DNA from: Phycisphaeraceae bacterium | Lineage (GTDB): Bacteria; Planctomycetota; Phycisphaerae; Phycisphaerales; UBA1924 | Assembly: GCA_020639135.1 (NCBI GenBank) | Contig: JACKHE010000006.1 | Coordinates: forward strand, 124,001 to 188,000 | DNA length: 64,000 bases | Reading direction: 5' to 3' | Part shown: positions 17,086 to 26,674 of the stretch, piece after piece | How positions within the stretch are numbered: the stretch's first letter is position 1 | Layout: each line of letters opens with the position of its first letter | Notes under the pieces: generated by a model | Seen by the model: the letters and a program-made list of their open reading frames with translations, nothing else | Databases searched by the model: none | Told to the model about the DNA's origin: nothing | Position numbers and translations under genes: made by a program

Positions 17086-17817
17086 TTACTTCCCCTTCTT
17101 CCTCGCCAGGTGGGCCGCCGACTTCTCGATGTACGAGGCGGCGTCCGGGGTTTTACAGCTCGTGTCGCCGTGGTCAACCTCGACCTTGCCGATGCGTATG
17201 GCCGCGGCGATGGCGGCGGCCCGGAGGGGCTCGCGGTAGGTCCCGATGGCGATGAGGCAGGTGTTCATCGCTTCTCGGGCGCGGTTGGGGGCGGTGTGGA
17301 TCGTCGTCTCAATGCGCGTGATCGCCTCTCTGCCGATCGCGTCGCTGACGGCATCGGGCGCGTGCTTGAAGACGCCGGCGAGTGTCGCCCACGCGGCGGC
17401 CTGCGTGAACTCGGGCTTGGACTTGCGCCACTTCTCGTAGCGCGAGATCGCGTAGGGCGAGCGGGCAACGGCGCCGGCGAGCTCGTTGGCGACCTGATAG
17501 CACGTCGCGTCCTTGACCCACGCGTCGCACTCGGACTTGGTCAGCTGCGCCGGGTCGCAGACCATCGCGGCGAGGATCTGCGCATCCATGATCCCGGTGT
17601 CCCAGAGCTGCTTCGCGAGGTTGTGATCGGTCTTGATCTGCTTCTTGAGCTTACCGAAGTCGGCGTAGCTGACGCCGAGCATGTTCTCCGGGGCGCCGTG
17701 GCGGGCGTACACCTTGCGGTTCTGTGCGGTTCCCATGGCGCGGAGCTGCTTCATGACCTGCTCGGCGGTGGGCGTCTTGGGCGCAGGGCGTTTGGCGACG
17801 GCGGCGGGGGGTGTCAT
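17086..17817 (-). CDS. DNA alkylation repair protein (AlkD-like HEAT repeat family)
   Basis: The 243-residue protein is an all-helical HEAT-like repeat protein of the DNA alkylation repair family. Recognisable parts are KVYARHGAPENMLGVSYADFGKL near the start, the LAKQLWDTG helix, and WVKDATCYQVANEL in the middle. Typical AlkD glycosylases remove N3- and N7-alkylated purines. The key Trp/Asp/Arg positions cannot be assigned with certainty by eye, so glycosylase activity is inferred. A GGAAG site precedes the ATG. Confidence 0.75.
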   Translation of the reverse strand: MTPPAAVAKRPAPKTPTAEQVMKQLRAMGTAQNRKVYARHGAPENMLGVSYADFGKLKKQIKTDHNLAKQLWDTGIMDAQILAAMVCDPAQLTKSECDAWVKDATCYQVANELAGAVARSPYAISRYEKWRKSKPEFTQAAAWATLAGVFKHAPDAVSDAIGREAITRIETTIHTAPNRAREAMNTCLIAIGTYREPLRAAAIAAAIRIGKVEVDHGDTSCKTPDAASYIEKSAAHLARKKGK

Positions 17818-17853
17818 GGCGTGGCTTCCTGTGGGATGGGGGCACGGCGAGGG

Positions 17854-18852
17854 TCAGTCCTGGAAGTTGTCCCAGGGCCCGGCGCCGACGGGCGAGATGA
17901 CGATCGCGCCGGCCTGGTTGCCCGGCGCGATGTTGTAGCTGGTGGTGCTCTGGCGGACGGAGTTGGCGATGACGAGGTTGTCCGTCCCCATGACCTCGAC
18001 GCCGGTGATGCAACCGATGATCTGGTTGTCCTCGATCCGTGAGTCGTTGCCCTGGGCCTGAATGCCGACGGCGCCGCTATGGACGGTGTTGCTGGCGATC
18101 GTGGAGAGCCCCCGGTCGAGGATGCCGCCGGCGCTGTTGCTGAAGAGCATGTTGCCGGTGATGTGGGCGAGGCCGGCCTCGATGCCGCCGCCGTCGTTGT
18201 TGTAGATGACATTGTCGGCGATGGTGACGGCGCCGTCGGCGTGGACGCCCCAGCGGCCGTTGACCTTGCTGACGCAGGACTCGACGCGGGAGACGTCGCC
18301 GACGGCGATGCCATCGCGCGTGTTGCCCTCGGCGATGCAGTGGTGGACAAGCGTGCCCCAGGACGCGCTGACACCGTCCTGACCGTTGAAGTTGGCGGAC
18401 ACGTTGTCGATCACGCCGGAGCCGACCTGCACGCCGCTCCCGCCCCAGTGCGAGACGGTCCCGTTGGCGACGTCGGCTCTGCCCGATGGGAAGCTGACTC
18501 CGCTGAGCGAACCAGGGACGCCGAGGAGCGTCATGCCGCTGAGATCGATCGAGACGCTGCCGAGATCTCCGGGCTGGAGTTGGACATCGATGCCGTGCTT
18601 GCCGGGCTCGCCGGCGATGTTCCCGGTCATGTAGTACGAGCCGGACTCGGTGATGCGGTACACGGAGCTCGCGTCGCCCGGCGTCGTGTCAGCGCCGATG
18701 GGGATCCGGGGCTCGACGATGTCCAGTGGCTTCATCGTCGGCGCGACGGCGCCGGGGGGCGGCGTCAGGTCGCCGGCGACAGCGGGTGGGGATGCGTTCA
18801 GGGCGGAGATCAGCGCGATTGCGACCGCGACGGTCAACGATTGTTTGCGCAT
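17854..18852 (-). CDS. Exported right-handed parallel beta-helix protein
   Basis: The 332-residue protein has a signal peptide (ending PAVAG) and then repeated turns of the pectate-lyase-like beta-helix, visible as many short N/G/V-rich units such as DNVIYNNDGGGIEAG and SNTVHSGAVGIQAQGN. Proteins of this type bind or cleave polysaccharides or act as surface proteins. No catalytic residues can be named. It lies 36 bases upstream of the DNA alkylation repair gene on the same strand. Confidence 0.78.
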   Translation of the reverse strand: MRKQSLTVAVAIALISALNASPPAVAGDLTPPPGAVAPTMKPLDIVEPRIPIGADTTPGDASSVYRITESGSYYMTGNIAGEPGKHGIDVQLQPGDLGSVSIDLSGMTLLGVPGSLSGVSFPSGRADVANGTVSHWGGSGVQVGSGVIDNVSANFNGQDGVSASWGTLVHHCIAEGNTRDGIAVGDVSRVESCVSKVNGRWGVHADGAVTIADNVIYNNDGGGIEAGLAHITGNMLFSNSAGGILDRGLSTIASNTVHSGAVGIQAQGNDSRIEDNQIIGCITGVEVMGTDNLVIANSVRQSTTSYNIAPGNQAGAIVISPVGAGPWDNFQD

Positions 18853-19018
18853 GGTGGATCACTCCTGCCGCCCCATCGGTTCCGGATCCATTACACGCGA
18901 TCAGCGGCGGCAATGGAAGTCAAAAATCCGCGGATGCGGTAGGATCGCTTTCCGGGGCGCCACCGGTGGTGTCCCCCTCGGCTCCAGGTGGCGGTGGTAG
19001 TGATTCGGAGAAGCGACG

Positions 19019-19894
19019 ATGACTCGTGAACTGCTCGTGTTGGTGATCGGAATGACGGCTCTCCTGCTCGCCGGCGGCTGCGCGGCGTCCCGGGTCGCCG
19101 ACGGGTCGCACATGGCGCCGAACGGTACGACCGGCGTGTTCTACGACTTCCACAACGCGCGCGACGGCGGCGGGAAGACGCCGCTGGTCTTCGTGCACGG
19201 CTGGGCGTGCGATCATCAGTACTGGGGCAGCACGATCGAGGTGCTGCCCGGGGACCGGCCGACGCTCGCGGTCGACTTGCCGGGTTACGGTCAGACTCGC
19301 GACGGCGGCGCGACGCACACGATGGACCTCTACGCGCACGCGGTGCTAGCCGCGATGGACGACGCCGGGATCGACAAGGCGGTTCTGGTCGGGCACTCGA
19401 TGGGAACGCCGGTGATCCGGCAGGTGTACCGGCTGGCGCCGGATCGTGTCGCGGGGCTGGTGGCGGTGGACGGGGCGCTGCGTCCCTTCGCGCCGGCGGC
19501 GCAGATGCGTCAGATGGTGGCGCCGCTGTTCACGGACCAGTGGCAGTCGTTCTCGATCCAGATGTTCGACGGGATGGCGTCCACGATGGCGCACGACGAG
19601 GACCGTGCGCACGTGCGCGAGGTGATGCTCGGGACGAGCCGGGAGGCGATGCGGGGCGGGTTCGAGGCGATGGCGGATGAGTCGATCTGGGGGGACGACG
19701 CGATCGGGGCGCCGCTGCTGGTGGTCCTGGCGGCGTCGCCCTTCTGGACGGACGAGTACAAGGCCTATGTGCGGGGTCTGGCGCCCGGGGTGCGGTTCGT
19801 GCAGTTCGAGGGGGTGTCGCACTTCCTGATGATGGACGACCCGGCGGGGTTCGACCGGGAGGTCGGCGCCTGGCTCGAACAGCGGGGGCTGTGA
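19019..19894 (+). CDS. Alpha/beta hydrolase, lipoprotein
   Basis: The 291-residue protein has a lipobox (LLLAGGCA) and an alpha/beta-hydrolase domain. The oxyanion region reads VFVHGWACDH, the nucleophile elbow is GHSMG, and the catalytic histidine is in GVSHFLMMDDP. The acid is probably in the strand around VVLAASPFWTDEY. It should be an esterase or lipase-like enzyme held at the membrane; the substrate is unknown. GGAGAAG lies eight bases before the ATG. Confidence 0.88.
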   Translation: MTRELLVLVIGMTALLLAGGCAASRVADGSHMAPNGTTGVFYDFHNARDGGGKTPLVFVHGWACDHQYWGSTIEVLPGDRPTLAVDLPGYGQTRDGGATHTMDLYAHAVLAAMDDAGIDKAVLVGHSMGTPVIRQVYRLAPDRVAGLVAVDGALRPFAPAAQMRQMVAPLFTDQWQSFSIQMFDGMASTMAHDEDRAHVREVMLGTSREAMRGGFEAMADESIWGDDAIGAPLLVVLAASPFWTDEYKAYVRGLAPGVRFVQFEGVSHFLMMDDPAGFDREVGAWLEQRGL

Positions 19895-20023
19895 GGGCGT
19901 AGGTTTCTCGGACCAGCGGGAACCGCGGCGCGTGAATCACTGGCGGACCGGCATGGTTCGGGCCGATTCAAGGGGCGCTGCACGCCGGATTCCCCGGTGA
20001 AGATCAGGAAAGATCCCACACCC

Positions 20024-20854
20024 ATGCCCCGAATCGCTTTCAACCGGATCGGCTTCCCCGTCCTGCTGTTTGTCGCGCTGCTGGCGCCGACGCTCGGGGG
20101 GTGCGCGACGCGCGACCACCGGGTGACGACGATGCCCGCGCCGGCGCCGCTGACGGAGCTGGGGCTGGACATCGACAACCCGTACGGGAGCGTGAAGGTG
20201 GAGGTCACCGGCGAGGTGGACCACATCTGCATGACCGAGACGCTGCTGACGCCGGCCTTCGCGACGGACGAGCTGCGCGAATCGCTCAGGAAGCGGCTGG
20301 AGCTGTCCACGCAGCGCGTCCAGAGCGCCCCCGACCGGGAGACGCTGCGCGTGCGCGTTGTCGCGCTCGAGCCGCTCAAGGCGGAGGAGGGCGTGAACCT
20401 GACGGTCCGGCTGCCGAGCTGCGAGGGCATCCGCGTGCGCAACACGGCGGGCGATGCGCTGCTGATCGGCGTGAGTGGGGCGATCCAGGTGGAGACGATC
20501 GACGGGGACATCGAGGTGCGGTGCGACGAGCCGGTGCGCTCGCCGGTGGCGCTGATCGCCGACAGCGGGAACGTGTACCTCCAGACGCCGGGCGGTGACG
20601 AGGGGCGGATCGAGCTCTTCTCGAACTCGGGCGACGCGGTCTTCACGAGCACGCTCGAGCCGCTGGTGGGCCTCAGGGCGACGCGGAACCAGGTCCTCGG
20701 TGTGCTCAACAACGGGGCCAACCCGGTGACGCTGCGCTCGGACACCGGGAGCGTCCGGATGCTGGTGATCGAGAACCCGATGACGCTGACGCGCTGGAAG
20801 ACCGGAAACCGCCGGATCGCGTCGCCGGAGAAGTACGGCGAGACCGACGGCTGA
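20024..20854 (+). CDS. Putative lipoprotein with DUF4097-like beta-repeat body
   Basis: The 276-residue protein begins with a signal peptide and lipobox (APTLGGCA). The body is a string of beta-strands with repeating IDGDIEVR, DSGNVYLQTPGGDEG and SDTGSVRMLV units, like the DUF4097/DUF4098 putative adhesin beta-solenoid. The function is unknown. The ATG at 20024 was chosen over a GTG at 19997 because it gives a clean signal peptide. It is convergent with aroDE and the two stops are adjacent. Confidence 0.65.
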   Translation: MPRIAFNRIGFPVLLFVALLAPTLGGCATRDHRVTTMPAPAPLTELGLDIDNPYGSVKVEVTGEVDHICMTETLLTPAFATDELRESLRKRLELSTQRVQSAPDRETLRVRVVALEPLKAEEGVNLTVRLPSCEGIRVRNTAGDALLIGVSGAIQVETIDGDIEVRCDEPVRSPVALIADSGNVYLQTPGGDEGRIELFSNSGDAVFTSTLEPLVGLRATRNQVLGVLNNGANPVTLRSDTGSVRMLVIENPMTLTRWKTGNRRIASPEKYGETDG

Positions 20855-22492
20855 TCAGCCGATCGATCCCGCGAGCCGCTCCGTGAGCACGCGCTCGAAG
20901 AGGCCCGCCGGGGCCGGCTGACCGGCCCACATCCCGAACTGCACCTGCGCCTGCCGGATGAACATGCTGTCCCCGGTGATGGTGCGGAGCGACCTCGCCT
21001 CGGCGCTGCGGATCAGCGGCGTCTGGATCGGCGCGTACACCGTGTCGAAGACGAGGGTGTTGACGGAGAGCGCGTCGAGGGTGGCGTCGGCCAGCGGGGC
21101 GTCGTTGGGCGCGGGCCCGGTGGACATGCCGACCGGGGTGCAGTTGATGACAACGCCGGGGGGCGCCGAGCGGAGGTCCTCCTCGGTCGAGAGGTGGACG
21201 TGGATTCCCTGGGGCAGCGAGAGCTCGGCGATCATCGCCTCGGCCTTGTCGATCGTGCGGTTGACGATGCGCACCTCGGCGCCCAGGTCGGCGCAGGCGA
21301 CGGCGGCGGCTCTTGCGGCGCCGCCGGCGCCGAGGATCGCGACGGATTCGCCGGCGAGGGACTGCCGGCCCTGCGCCTCGGTCAGGCACTGCGCGATGGC
21401 CAGCGCGTCGGTGTTGCGGACCATCCAGGCGCCGTCCGGGCCCTGCGCGAGGGTGTTGGCGGCGCCGATGCGCGCGGTCGCCTCGTCGATGTCCCAGTGG
21501 TTCTCCCGCGCGAAGCGGACGAGGTGGCCCTTGTGGGGGATCGTGACGCTGGCGCCGATGAAATCGAGGGGCTCGTGCGCGATGAGCTCACCGACGGTCG
21601 CCTTGAACGCCTCCCACTCGGGCGCGATCGGCATCGGCAGGTCCACGGCGTCGAAGCCGATCGCATCGAAGCCCGCGTTATGCAGGTCGGGCGAGAGCGA
21701 GTGCGAGACCGGCCACCCGAGGACGCCGAGGACCTTTGTGGCGCGATTGATCGCGCGGAAGCGGTAGCGGTTGAGCATCTCCTCGACGGTGGGCTGCCCC
21801 GGCGCGGAGGTGGACTGCGGGTTGAGCGCGGCGAAGGTGAGGAAGGCGCCGAACTTGGGGGCGAGGACGCGCGAGAGCAGGCCGGCCTCGCCCATCCCGA
21901 GGGCGATGGTGGGGCGGTCGCGCGCGGCGAGCAGGTCGAAGAACTCGAGGTTGTCGCGGATCGTGCGCGCGGCGAAGGCGATCTTGATGATCTTCGCGGC
22001 GGGCTCGGCGCGCATGGCCTCCAGGCGGCGGAGCAGGTCGGCGGGGCGCCCCGCGAAGTCGTGCGCCGAGCAGATCAGGGACGTGGCGACGTCGCGGTGC
22101 TGGCTGTCGTGCTCGACGACCAGCCGGACCTTCTGCGCCAGGTTGGCCGAGCGCGAGAGCGTGGACCACTCGACGTCGATGTAACGCGGCGGCGTATCGG
22201 CGGTCCCCAGGCGCTCGTACAGGGCGATCCGCGCGTCGTCGTCGCCGTCGTAGTGCCCGCCTTCCTGCGGCGAGCGGATCGTCGCGATGCAGGGGAGGGG
22301 GGATTCTGCGATGAGTCTGAGGGCCGCGGCCTCCCCGGCATCGTCTCCAGCGCCGTGGAACAGCGAATCGAGCCGCCACTCGACGAGGTCGGCGCCCAGC
22401 GATCGCGCGGTCCCGGCGTCGTCGAGCGCGCGATTGACCTCGTCGGGGTCGGAGGATTCGGGAGTGATGGGGACGGCGAGGAGGGAGGTCAC
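20855..22492 (-). CDS. aroDE: Bifunctional 3-dehydroquinate dehydratase / shikimate dehydrogenase
   Basis: The 545-residue fusion covers steps three and four of the shikimate pathway. The N-terminal type I dehydratase (about 1-230) shows LLAVPIT, VEWRLDSLF and the Schiff-base lysine region KIIKIAFAART. The C-terminal shikimate dehydrogenase (about 255-545) shows PVSHSLSPDLHNAGF, SVTIPHKG with its catalytic lysine, RNTDA, and the NADP-binding ILGAGGAARAA. The GTG at 22492 was chosen because a longer reading would overlap the malic enzyme gene and add an Arg-rich stretch unlike the family. Confidence 0.92.
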   Translation of the reverse strand: MTSLLAVPITPESSDPDEVNRALDDAGTARSLGADLVEWRLDSLFHGAGDDAGEAAALRLIAESPLPCIATIRSPQEGGHYDGDDDARIALYERLGTADTPPRYIDVEWSTLSRSANLAQKVRLVVEHDSQHRDVATSLICSAHDFAGRPADLLRRLEAMRAEPAAKIIKIAFAARTIRDNLEFFDLLAARDRPTIALGMGEAGLLSRVLAPKFGAFLTFAALNPQSTSAPGQPTVEEMLNRYRFRAINRATKVLGVLGWPVSHSLSPDLHNAGFDAIGFDAVDLPMPIAPEWEAFKATVGELIAHEPLDFIGASVTIPHKGHLVRFARENHWDIDEATARIGAANTLAQGPDGAWMVRNTDALAIAQCLTEAQGRQSLAGESVAILGAGGAARAAAVACADLGAEVRIVNRTIDKAEAMIAELSLPQGIHVHLSTEEDLRSAPPGVVINCTPVGMSTGPAPNDAPLADATLDALSVNTLVFDTVYAPIQTPLIRSAEARSLRTITGDSMFIRQAQVQFGMWAGQPAPAGLFERVLTERLAGSIG

Positions 22493-22532
22493 AACGGTGA
22501 GTGTAATGCTGCGGCGCGAATGCCGTCGATGA

Positions 22533-23843
22533 TCACGCAGCCAGCGCCGCCGGCTCCAGCGCCGCCGCAACGACGGCGATGGCGACGGCGTCGTGGACGC
22601 TCCGCTCCAGCGCGTCGGGGATCAGGTGGTCTTCCTTCGCCAGCCCGGACAGGCACTCGGCCGCGGCGACGAGCATCGCCTCGGTGAACTTCGTCACGCC
22701 GGCGTCGAGGGCGCCGCGGAAGAGTCCCGGGAAGGCGAGGACGTTGTTGACGTTCTTGCCGTCGGCGGCGAAGCGGGCGCCGTGCTTGATCGCGACGGCG
22801 GGCTCGATCTCCGGGTCGGGGTTGGTCAGCGCGAGGATCATCTGGCCCTGGCGAACCATCTCCGGCTTGATGAGGCCCCGGACGCCGGTTGTGGCGACGA
22901 CGATGTCGCAGGTCCGCATGAGGTCTTCGAGCGTCGCGCGCTCGCCGCCCTGCGCCTCGAAGCGTTGGAGGGAGTCCTCGCTGAGATCGGCGCCGAGCAT
23001 CCGCTTGACGCCGTAGCTCAGGAGCAGGCGGGTGATGCCGATGCCGGCGGCGCCGAGGCCGATGTGCCCGACGACGCTGTCCTTCAGATCGACGCCGACC
23101 TGTCTGGTGGCGCTGAGCAGGGCGGCGAGTGTGACGACGGCGGTGCCGTGCTGGTCGTCGTGGAGGACGGGGATGTTCAAGGAGTCGCAGAGGCGGCGCT
23201 CGATGTCGAAGCAGGCGGGGGCGGCGATGTCCTCGAGTTGGATCGCGCCGAAGCTGGGCGCGATGCGCCGGACGGTCTCGACGATCTGGTCGGGGGTGGA
23301 GTGCTCGAGGAGGATGGGGACGCCCGAGATGTCGGCGAGCTGCGAGAACAGGGCCGCCTTGCCCTCCATGACGGGGAGCCCGGCGAGGGCGCCGATGTCG
23401 CCGAGACCGAGGATGGCGGTGCCGTCGGTGACGATGCCGACGGTGTTGTTGATGTTGGTGTATTTCTTCGCGAGCGCGGGGTCTTCCTCGATGGCCAGGC
23501 AGACGCGCGCCACGCCCGGGGTGTACATGTCGCGCAGCGCCTGCCAGGAGCCGATGAGGGACTTGCCGACGGTGTGTATTTTACCGCCCTCGTGGCGGTG
23601 CATGACGCGGTCGGAGCGACCGAGCACGCGGGCGATGGGCATCGCGTTGATGGCGTCGAAGAGGTCGTCGTTGACGGACTCGTCGAACTCGAGGGTGAGC
23701 TCCCAGATGGTTTTCTGCTGCGTGCGCTCGACGGCCTGGAGCCCCTCGACGGTGAGCCCCTTGCTCCCGACGACCTGGAGCACGCGCGCGAGGTTCCCGG
23801 GCATGTGCTCGACTTCGATGAGATAGACCTCGGGGATCTTCAT
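22533..23843 (-). CDS. Malic enzyme with N-terminal ACT domain
   Basis: The 436-residue protein oxidatively decarboxylates malate to pyruvate with NAD(P). Residues 1-75 form an ACT regulatory domain (YLIEVEHMPGNLARVLQVVG). The malic enzyme part follows, with DMYTPGVARVCLAI, GTAILGLGDIGALAGLPVMEGKA, the metal-binding VLHDDQHGTA and the nucleotide-binding HIGLGAAGIGI. The ACT domain suggests control by an amino acid or similar ligand. The ATG is preceded by AAGGAA. Confidence 0.93.
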   Translation of the reverse strand: MKIPEVYLIEVEHMPGNLARVLQVVGSKGLTVEGLQAVERTQQKTIWELTLEFDESVNDDLFDAINAMPIARVLGRSDRVMHRHEGGKIHTVGKSLIGSWQALRDMYTPGVARVCLAIEEDPALAKKYTNINNTVGIVTDGTAILGLGDIGALAGLPVMEGKAALFSQLADISGVPILLEHSTPDQIVETVRRIAPSFGAIQLEDIAAPACFDIERRLCDSLNIPVLHDDQHGTAVVTLAALLSATRQVGVDLKDSVVGHIGLGAAGIGITRLLLSYGVKRMLGADLSEDSLQRFEAQGGERATLEDLMRTCDIVVATTGVRGLIKPEMVRQGQMILALTNPDPEIEPAVAIKHGARFAADGKNVNNVLAFPGLFRGALDAGVTKFTEAMLVAAAECLSGLAKEDHLIPDALERSVHDAVAIAVVAAALEPAALAA

Positions 23844-23895
23844 GGGGGGGTTCCTTGCCGGTCGGTGCGCTGCGGGAAATCCCACCGTTTATCGG

Positions 23896-25164
23896 CTATT
23901 GAGCCGCCGAGATCGCGTGCTTTCCGGCGAGAAACCCGCTCGACCACGCCCATTGGAAGTTGAACCCGCCGATGCGGCCGTCCACGTCGAGGACCTCGCC
24001 GCAGAGGCAAAGACGGTCGCAGCGGCGGCTCTGCATCGTGCCCAGGTGGACCTGATCGAGTGGAACGCCCCCGGCGGTGGCCTCGGCGTGGGTGAAGCCT
24101 CGGTCGCCGGTGATCGGAGGGCGCCAGCGTGTCGCGTGATCGACGAGGGATTTCCGCTGCGCCCTGGTCAGCGCGGAGCATGGGGTTGCGGGATCGACGC
24201 CGGCGCTTCGGCAGACCCACTTCGCCAGGCGCTCGGGCAGCGGCGCGAGGAGGCGCACCGCGTGGCGCTTGCCGGCATCGAGCAGGCGGCGGTCGAGTTG
24301 TTCGGGGGTCTCACCGGGCAGCCAGTTGATGACGAGCGTGGCGCCGGGGTCATCGAGCCGGGCGGCGGTCAGGTGTCGGCTCGCGTCCATGGGCGCCGGG
24401 CCCGAGAGGCCCCAGTGGGTGATGAGGGTGTCGCCGGTGGTCTGGTAGCGACGTTTGCCGGTTGCGGCGACAACCTCGATCGTGGCGCGCGTCGCGACGC
24501 CGGTGAGCTCGACCAGATCGGTCTGCTGCTGATCGAGTTTCAGCGGCGCCAGCGCGGGGAAGACGTGGGGAGTGAGGGTGTGCCCGAGTGATCTGGCAAT
24601 CGTGTACCCGACGCCGTCGGAGCCGGACTTGGGCAGCGCCTTGCCGCCGGTGGCGAGGATGATGCGTGCGGCGTCGAGCGTCTGGCCATCATTCGAGTGG
24701 AGGCGCAGGCCGTCCCCGACCTGCTCGATGCGTTCGACGCGCCAGGGGTGTCGGAGCTCGACGCCCAGGCGGCGGCACTCGTCGAGGAGCGCAGTCAACA
24801 CGGTGCGCGCGCTGTCGGTGACGGGGAAGAGCTTGCCGGTGTCTTCGCACTTGAGCTCGACGTCCAGTTCACGGAAGAATCGGACGGTGTCGTCGAACGT
24901 GAAGGCGCGGAGGACCTTGTTGATGGCGTTGGGCGAGCCCCCGGCAAAGTCGCGGGCGTCGCCGGATTCGTGCGTGACATTGCAGCGCCCCCCGCCGGCG
25001 ACGAGGATCTTGGCGCCGAGGGTGCGGGCGCCGTCGAGGGCGACGATGCGGGGCGATCGGTTTGCGTCCCTCGCGGCTCGGCCCGCGCTGATGGCGGCCA
25101 TCAACCCCGCGGCGCCGGCGCCGATGATGGCGAGGTCGATCGGGTTGGAGGTTTCTTCTGACAA
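23896..25164 (-). CDS. FAD-dependent oxidoreductase of the BaiN/HI0933 family
   Basis: The 422-residue flavoprotein has an N-terminal dinucleotide-binding motif (AIIGAGAAGLMAA), the family signature AKILVAGGGRCNVTH, and the C-terminal GGVPLDQVHLGTMQSR and GRIGGFNFQWAWSSGFLAG region that binds FAD. The cellular substrate of this widespread family is not settled. The start appears to be TTG (codons for LSEETSNPID), because no ATG or GTG fits in frame ahead of the Rossmann motif. Confidence 0.88.
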   Translation of the reverse strand: MSEETSNPIDLAIIGAGAAGLMAAISAGRAARDANRSPRIVALDGARTLGAKILVAGGGRCNVTHESGDARDFAGGSPNAINKVLRAFTFDDTVRFFRELDVELKCEDTGKLFPVTDSARTVLTALLDECRRLGVELRHPWRVERIEQVGDGLRLHSNDGQTLDAARIILATGGKALPKSGSDGVGYTIARSLGHTLTPHVFPALAPLKLDQQQTDLVELTGVATRATIEVVAATGKRRYQTTGDTLITHWGLSGPAPMDASRHLTAARLDDPGATLVINWLPGETPEQLDRRLLDAGKRHAVRLLAPLPERLAKWVCRSAGVDPATPCSALTRAQRKSLVDHATRWRPPITGDRGFTHAEATAGGVPLDQVHLGTMQSRRCDRLCLCGEVLDVDGRIGGFNFQWAWSSGFLAGKHAISAAQ

Positions 25165-25219
25165 CTTGCGAGCCTGTCGTGTTCAGCCCTGAACACCGAG
25201 GGATTGCAATCCCTCGGCT

Positions 25220-26323
25220 TTACATGGATGCCAGCCGTCGCTCGATCTCCATCCGGTGCAGGGCAGCCGCCAGATCGTCGTGGTCGCCGGCGAGGATCGA
25301 CTGGAGGTTGAACGACTCGTTCAGCCGGTGGTCCACGGCCTGGTTGTCCTTGTAGCGGTAGGTGCGGATGCGCTCGGATCTGCCTCCCGCGCCGATCTGG
25401 CCTCGGCGTTCGGCCTCACGCTCGGCCTGCTGCTTCTGGCGTTCGATGTCGTACAGGCGAGCGCGCAGGAGGCGCCAGGCCTTGTCCCGGTTCTGCCGCT
25501 GGCTTTTGGATTCCTGCATCCGCACCTCGACGCCGGTGGGCTTGTGGATGAGGTGGACGGCGGTGGCGACCTTGTTGACGTTCTGGCCGCCGGGCCCCTG
25601 CGCCGTGGTGATGTGCTCGACGACGTCGCCCGGGTCGATGGTGATCTCGACGTCCTGCGGCTCGGGGAGCACGGCGACCGTCGCTGTGGAGGTGTGGACT
25701 CGGCCCTGCGTCTCGGTCGCAGGCACTCGCTTGACGCAGTGGACGCCCGCCTCGTGCGCGAGCTGCGTCCAGACGCCGGGCCCGGTGATCGTGCACACGG
25801 CGTGCCGGAAGCCCCCCAGGTCTGAGGGGGATGCGTCGAGCAGCTCGAATGCCCAGCCGGCGCGCTCGGCGCGGCGGCGGTACATCTCGAGCAGGTCGCC
25901 CGCCCAGATCGCCGCCTCGTCGCCGCCCTGGCCCGCGCGGAGCTCAAGGATGACGGAGGCGACGGCGTTGTCGTCGCTGGTGACGAGCTCTTCGAGGATG
26001 GATTGCGAGAGCGCCGCGTCCTCCTCGGCGAGCGCGGGGAGCTCGTCCGTGGCCATCGCAGCCAGCTCCGCGTCGGCGCCCGATTCGATCGACTCGCGGA
26101 GCTGCGCCGCCTCGTCGCGGATCGCCAGCAGGCGCTCGTAGCGGTCCACGACGGGGTCGATCGCTGCCTTGCGGATAGTGATCTCGCGCAACTTGTGATG
26201 ATCGGCGAGGACGTCGGGGTCGGCGATCCGCTGGGTGAGCGCCTCACGCTCGGCGCGCAGCTCGTTCAGCCTGGCGATCGCGGCGGGGGTCAGGGTCGGG
26301 TTGGATTCGGTGGGAGGGGTCAC
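25220..26323 (-). CDS. prfA: Peptide chain release factor 1
   Basis: The 367-residue class I release factor recognises UAG and UAA stop codons. The decoding tripeptide PAT is at 201-203 in KRVPATETQGRVHTS, which marks RF1 rather than RF2. The catalytic GGQ is at 245-247 in GPGGQNVNK. The GTG at 26323 gives a length very close to the 360 residues of other RF1 proteins. It lies 120 bases downstream of rpmE on the same strand, separated by a weak terminator. Confidence 0.96.
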   Translation of the reverse strand: MTPPTESNPTLTPAAIARLNELRAEREALTQRIADPDVLADHHKLREITIRKAAIDPVVDRYERLLAIRDEAAQLRESIESGADAELAAMATDELPALAEEDAALSQSILEELVTSDDNAVASVILELRAGQGGDEAAIWAGDLLEMYRRRAERAGWAFELLDASPSDLGGFRHAVCTITGPGVWTQLAHEAGVHCVKRVPATETQGRVHTSTATVAVLPEPQDVEITIDPGDVVEHITTAQGPGGQNVNKVATAVHLIHKPTGVEVRMQESKSQRQNRDKAWRLLRARLYDIERQKQQAEREAERRGQIGAGGRSERIRTYRYKDNQAVDHRLNESFNLQSILAGDHDDLAAALHRMEIERRLASM

Positions 26324-26393
26324 TGTTCTGGACGCCGAGTCTGAGCGGAGCGGAGGCTCGGATATCGATCGTGGATGACCTGGGCGCACGAGA

Positions 26394-26422
26394 AAGCCGC
26401 CCTAGGGGGATCGGGGCGGCTT
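26394..26422 (-). terminator. Probable terminator between rpmE and prfA
   Basis: A 9-bp stem (26394-26402 with 26414-26422) follows the rpmE stop on the minus strand; the T-run after it is short (TTTCT), so read-through into prfA is plausible. Confidence 0.6.
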
Positions 26423-26443
26423 CGGGGGTTCGGCGCTGGTTGT

Positions 26444-26674
26444 CTAGCCCTTCTTCTTCTTGTTCTTGAAGTAGTCGCCGGCGAACTTGCGCTGGAACTT
26501 CTCGACGCGGCCCGCGGAGTCCACGAAGGACTGCTTGCCGGTGAAGAAGGGGTGGGAGCCGGACCAGACCTCGACGTGCATCTCGGGGACGGTGGCGCCG
26601 ACGGTCATGACCTGCTCGCCGCCGAAGAAGACCTTGCACTCGGGGTAGTACTTGGGATGGATGTCGGTTTTCAT
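26444..26674 (-). CDS. rpmE: 50S ribosomal protein L31
   Basis: The 76-residue protein reads MKTDIHPKYYPECKV at the start, then SGSHPFFTGKQSFVDSAGRVEKF, which is diagnostic for bacterial L31. It has a single cysteine in the N-terminal part rather than the full zinc-binding set, so it is the zinc-free type. The lysine-rich tail is normal. It precedes prfA, a common arrangement. Confidence 0.96.
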   Translation of the reverse strand: MKTDIHPKYYPECKVFFGGEQVMTVGATVPEMHVEVWSGSHPFFTGKQSFVDSAGRVEKFQRKFAGDYFKNKKKKG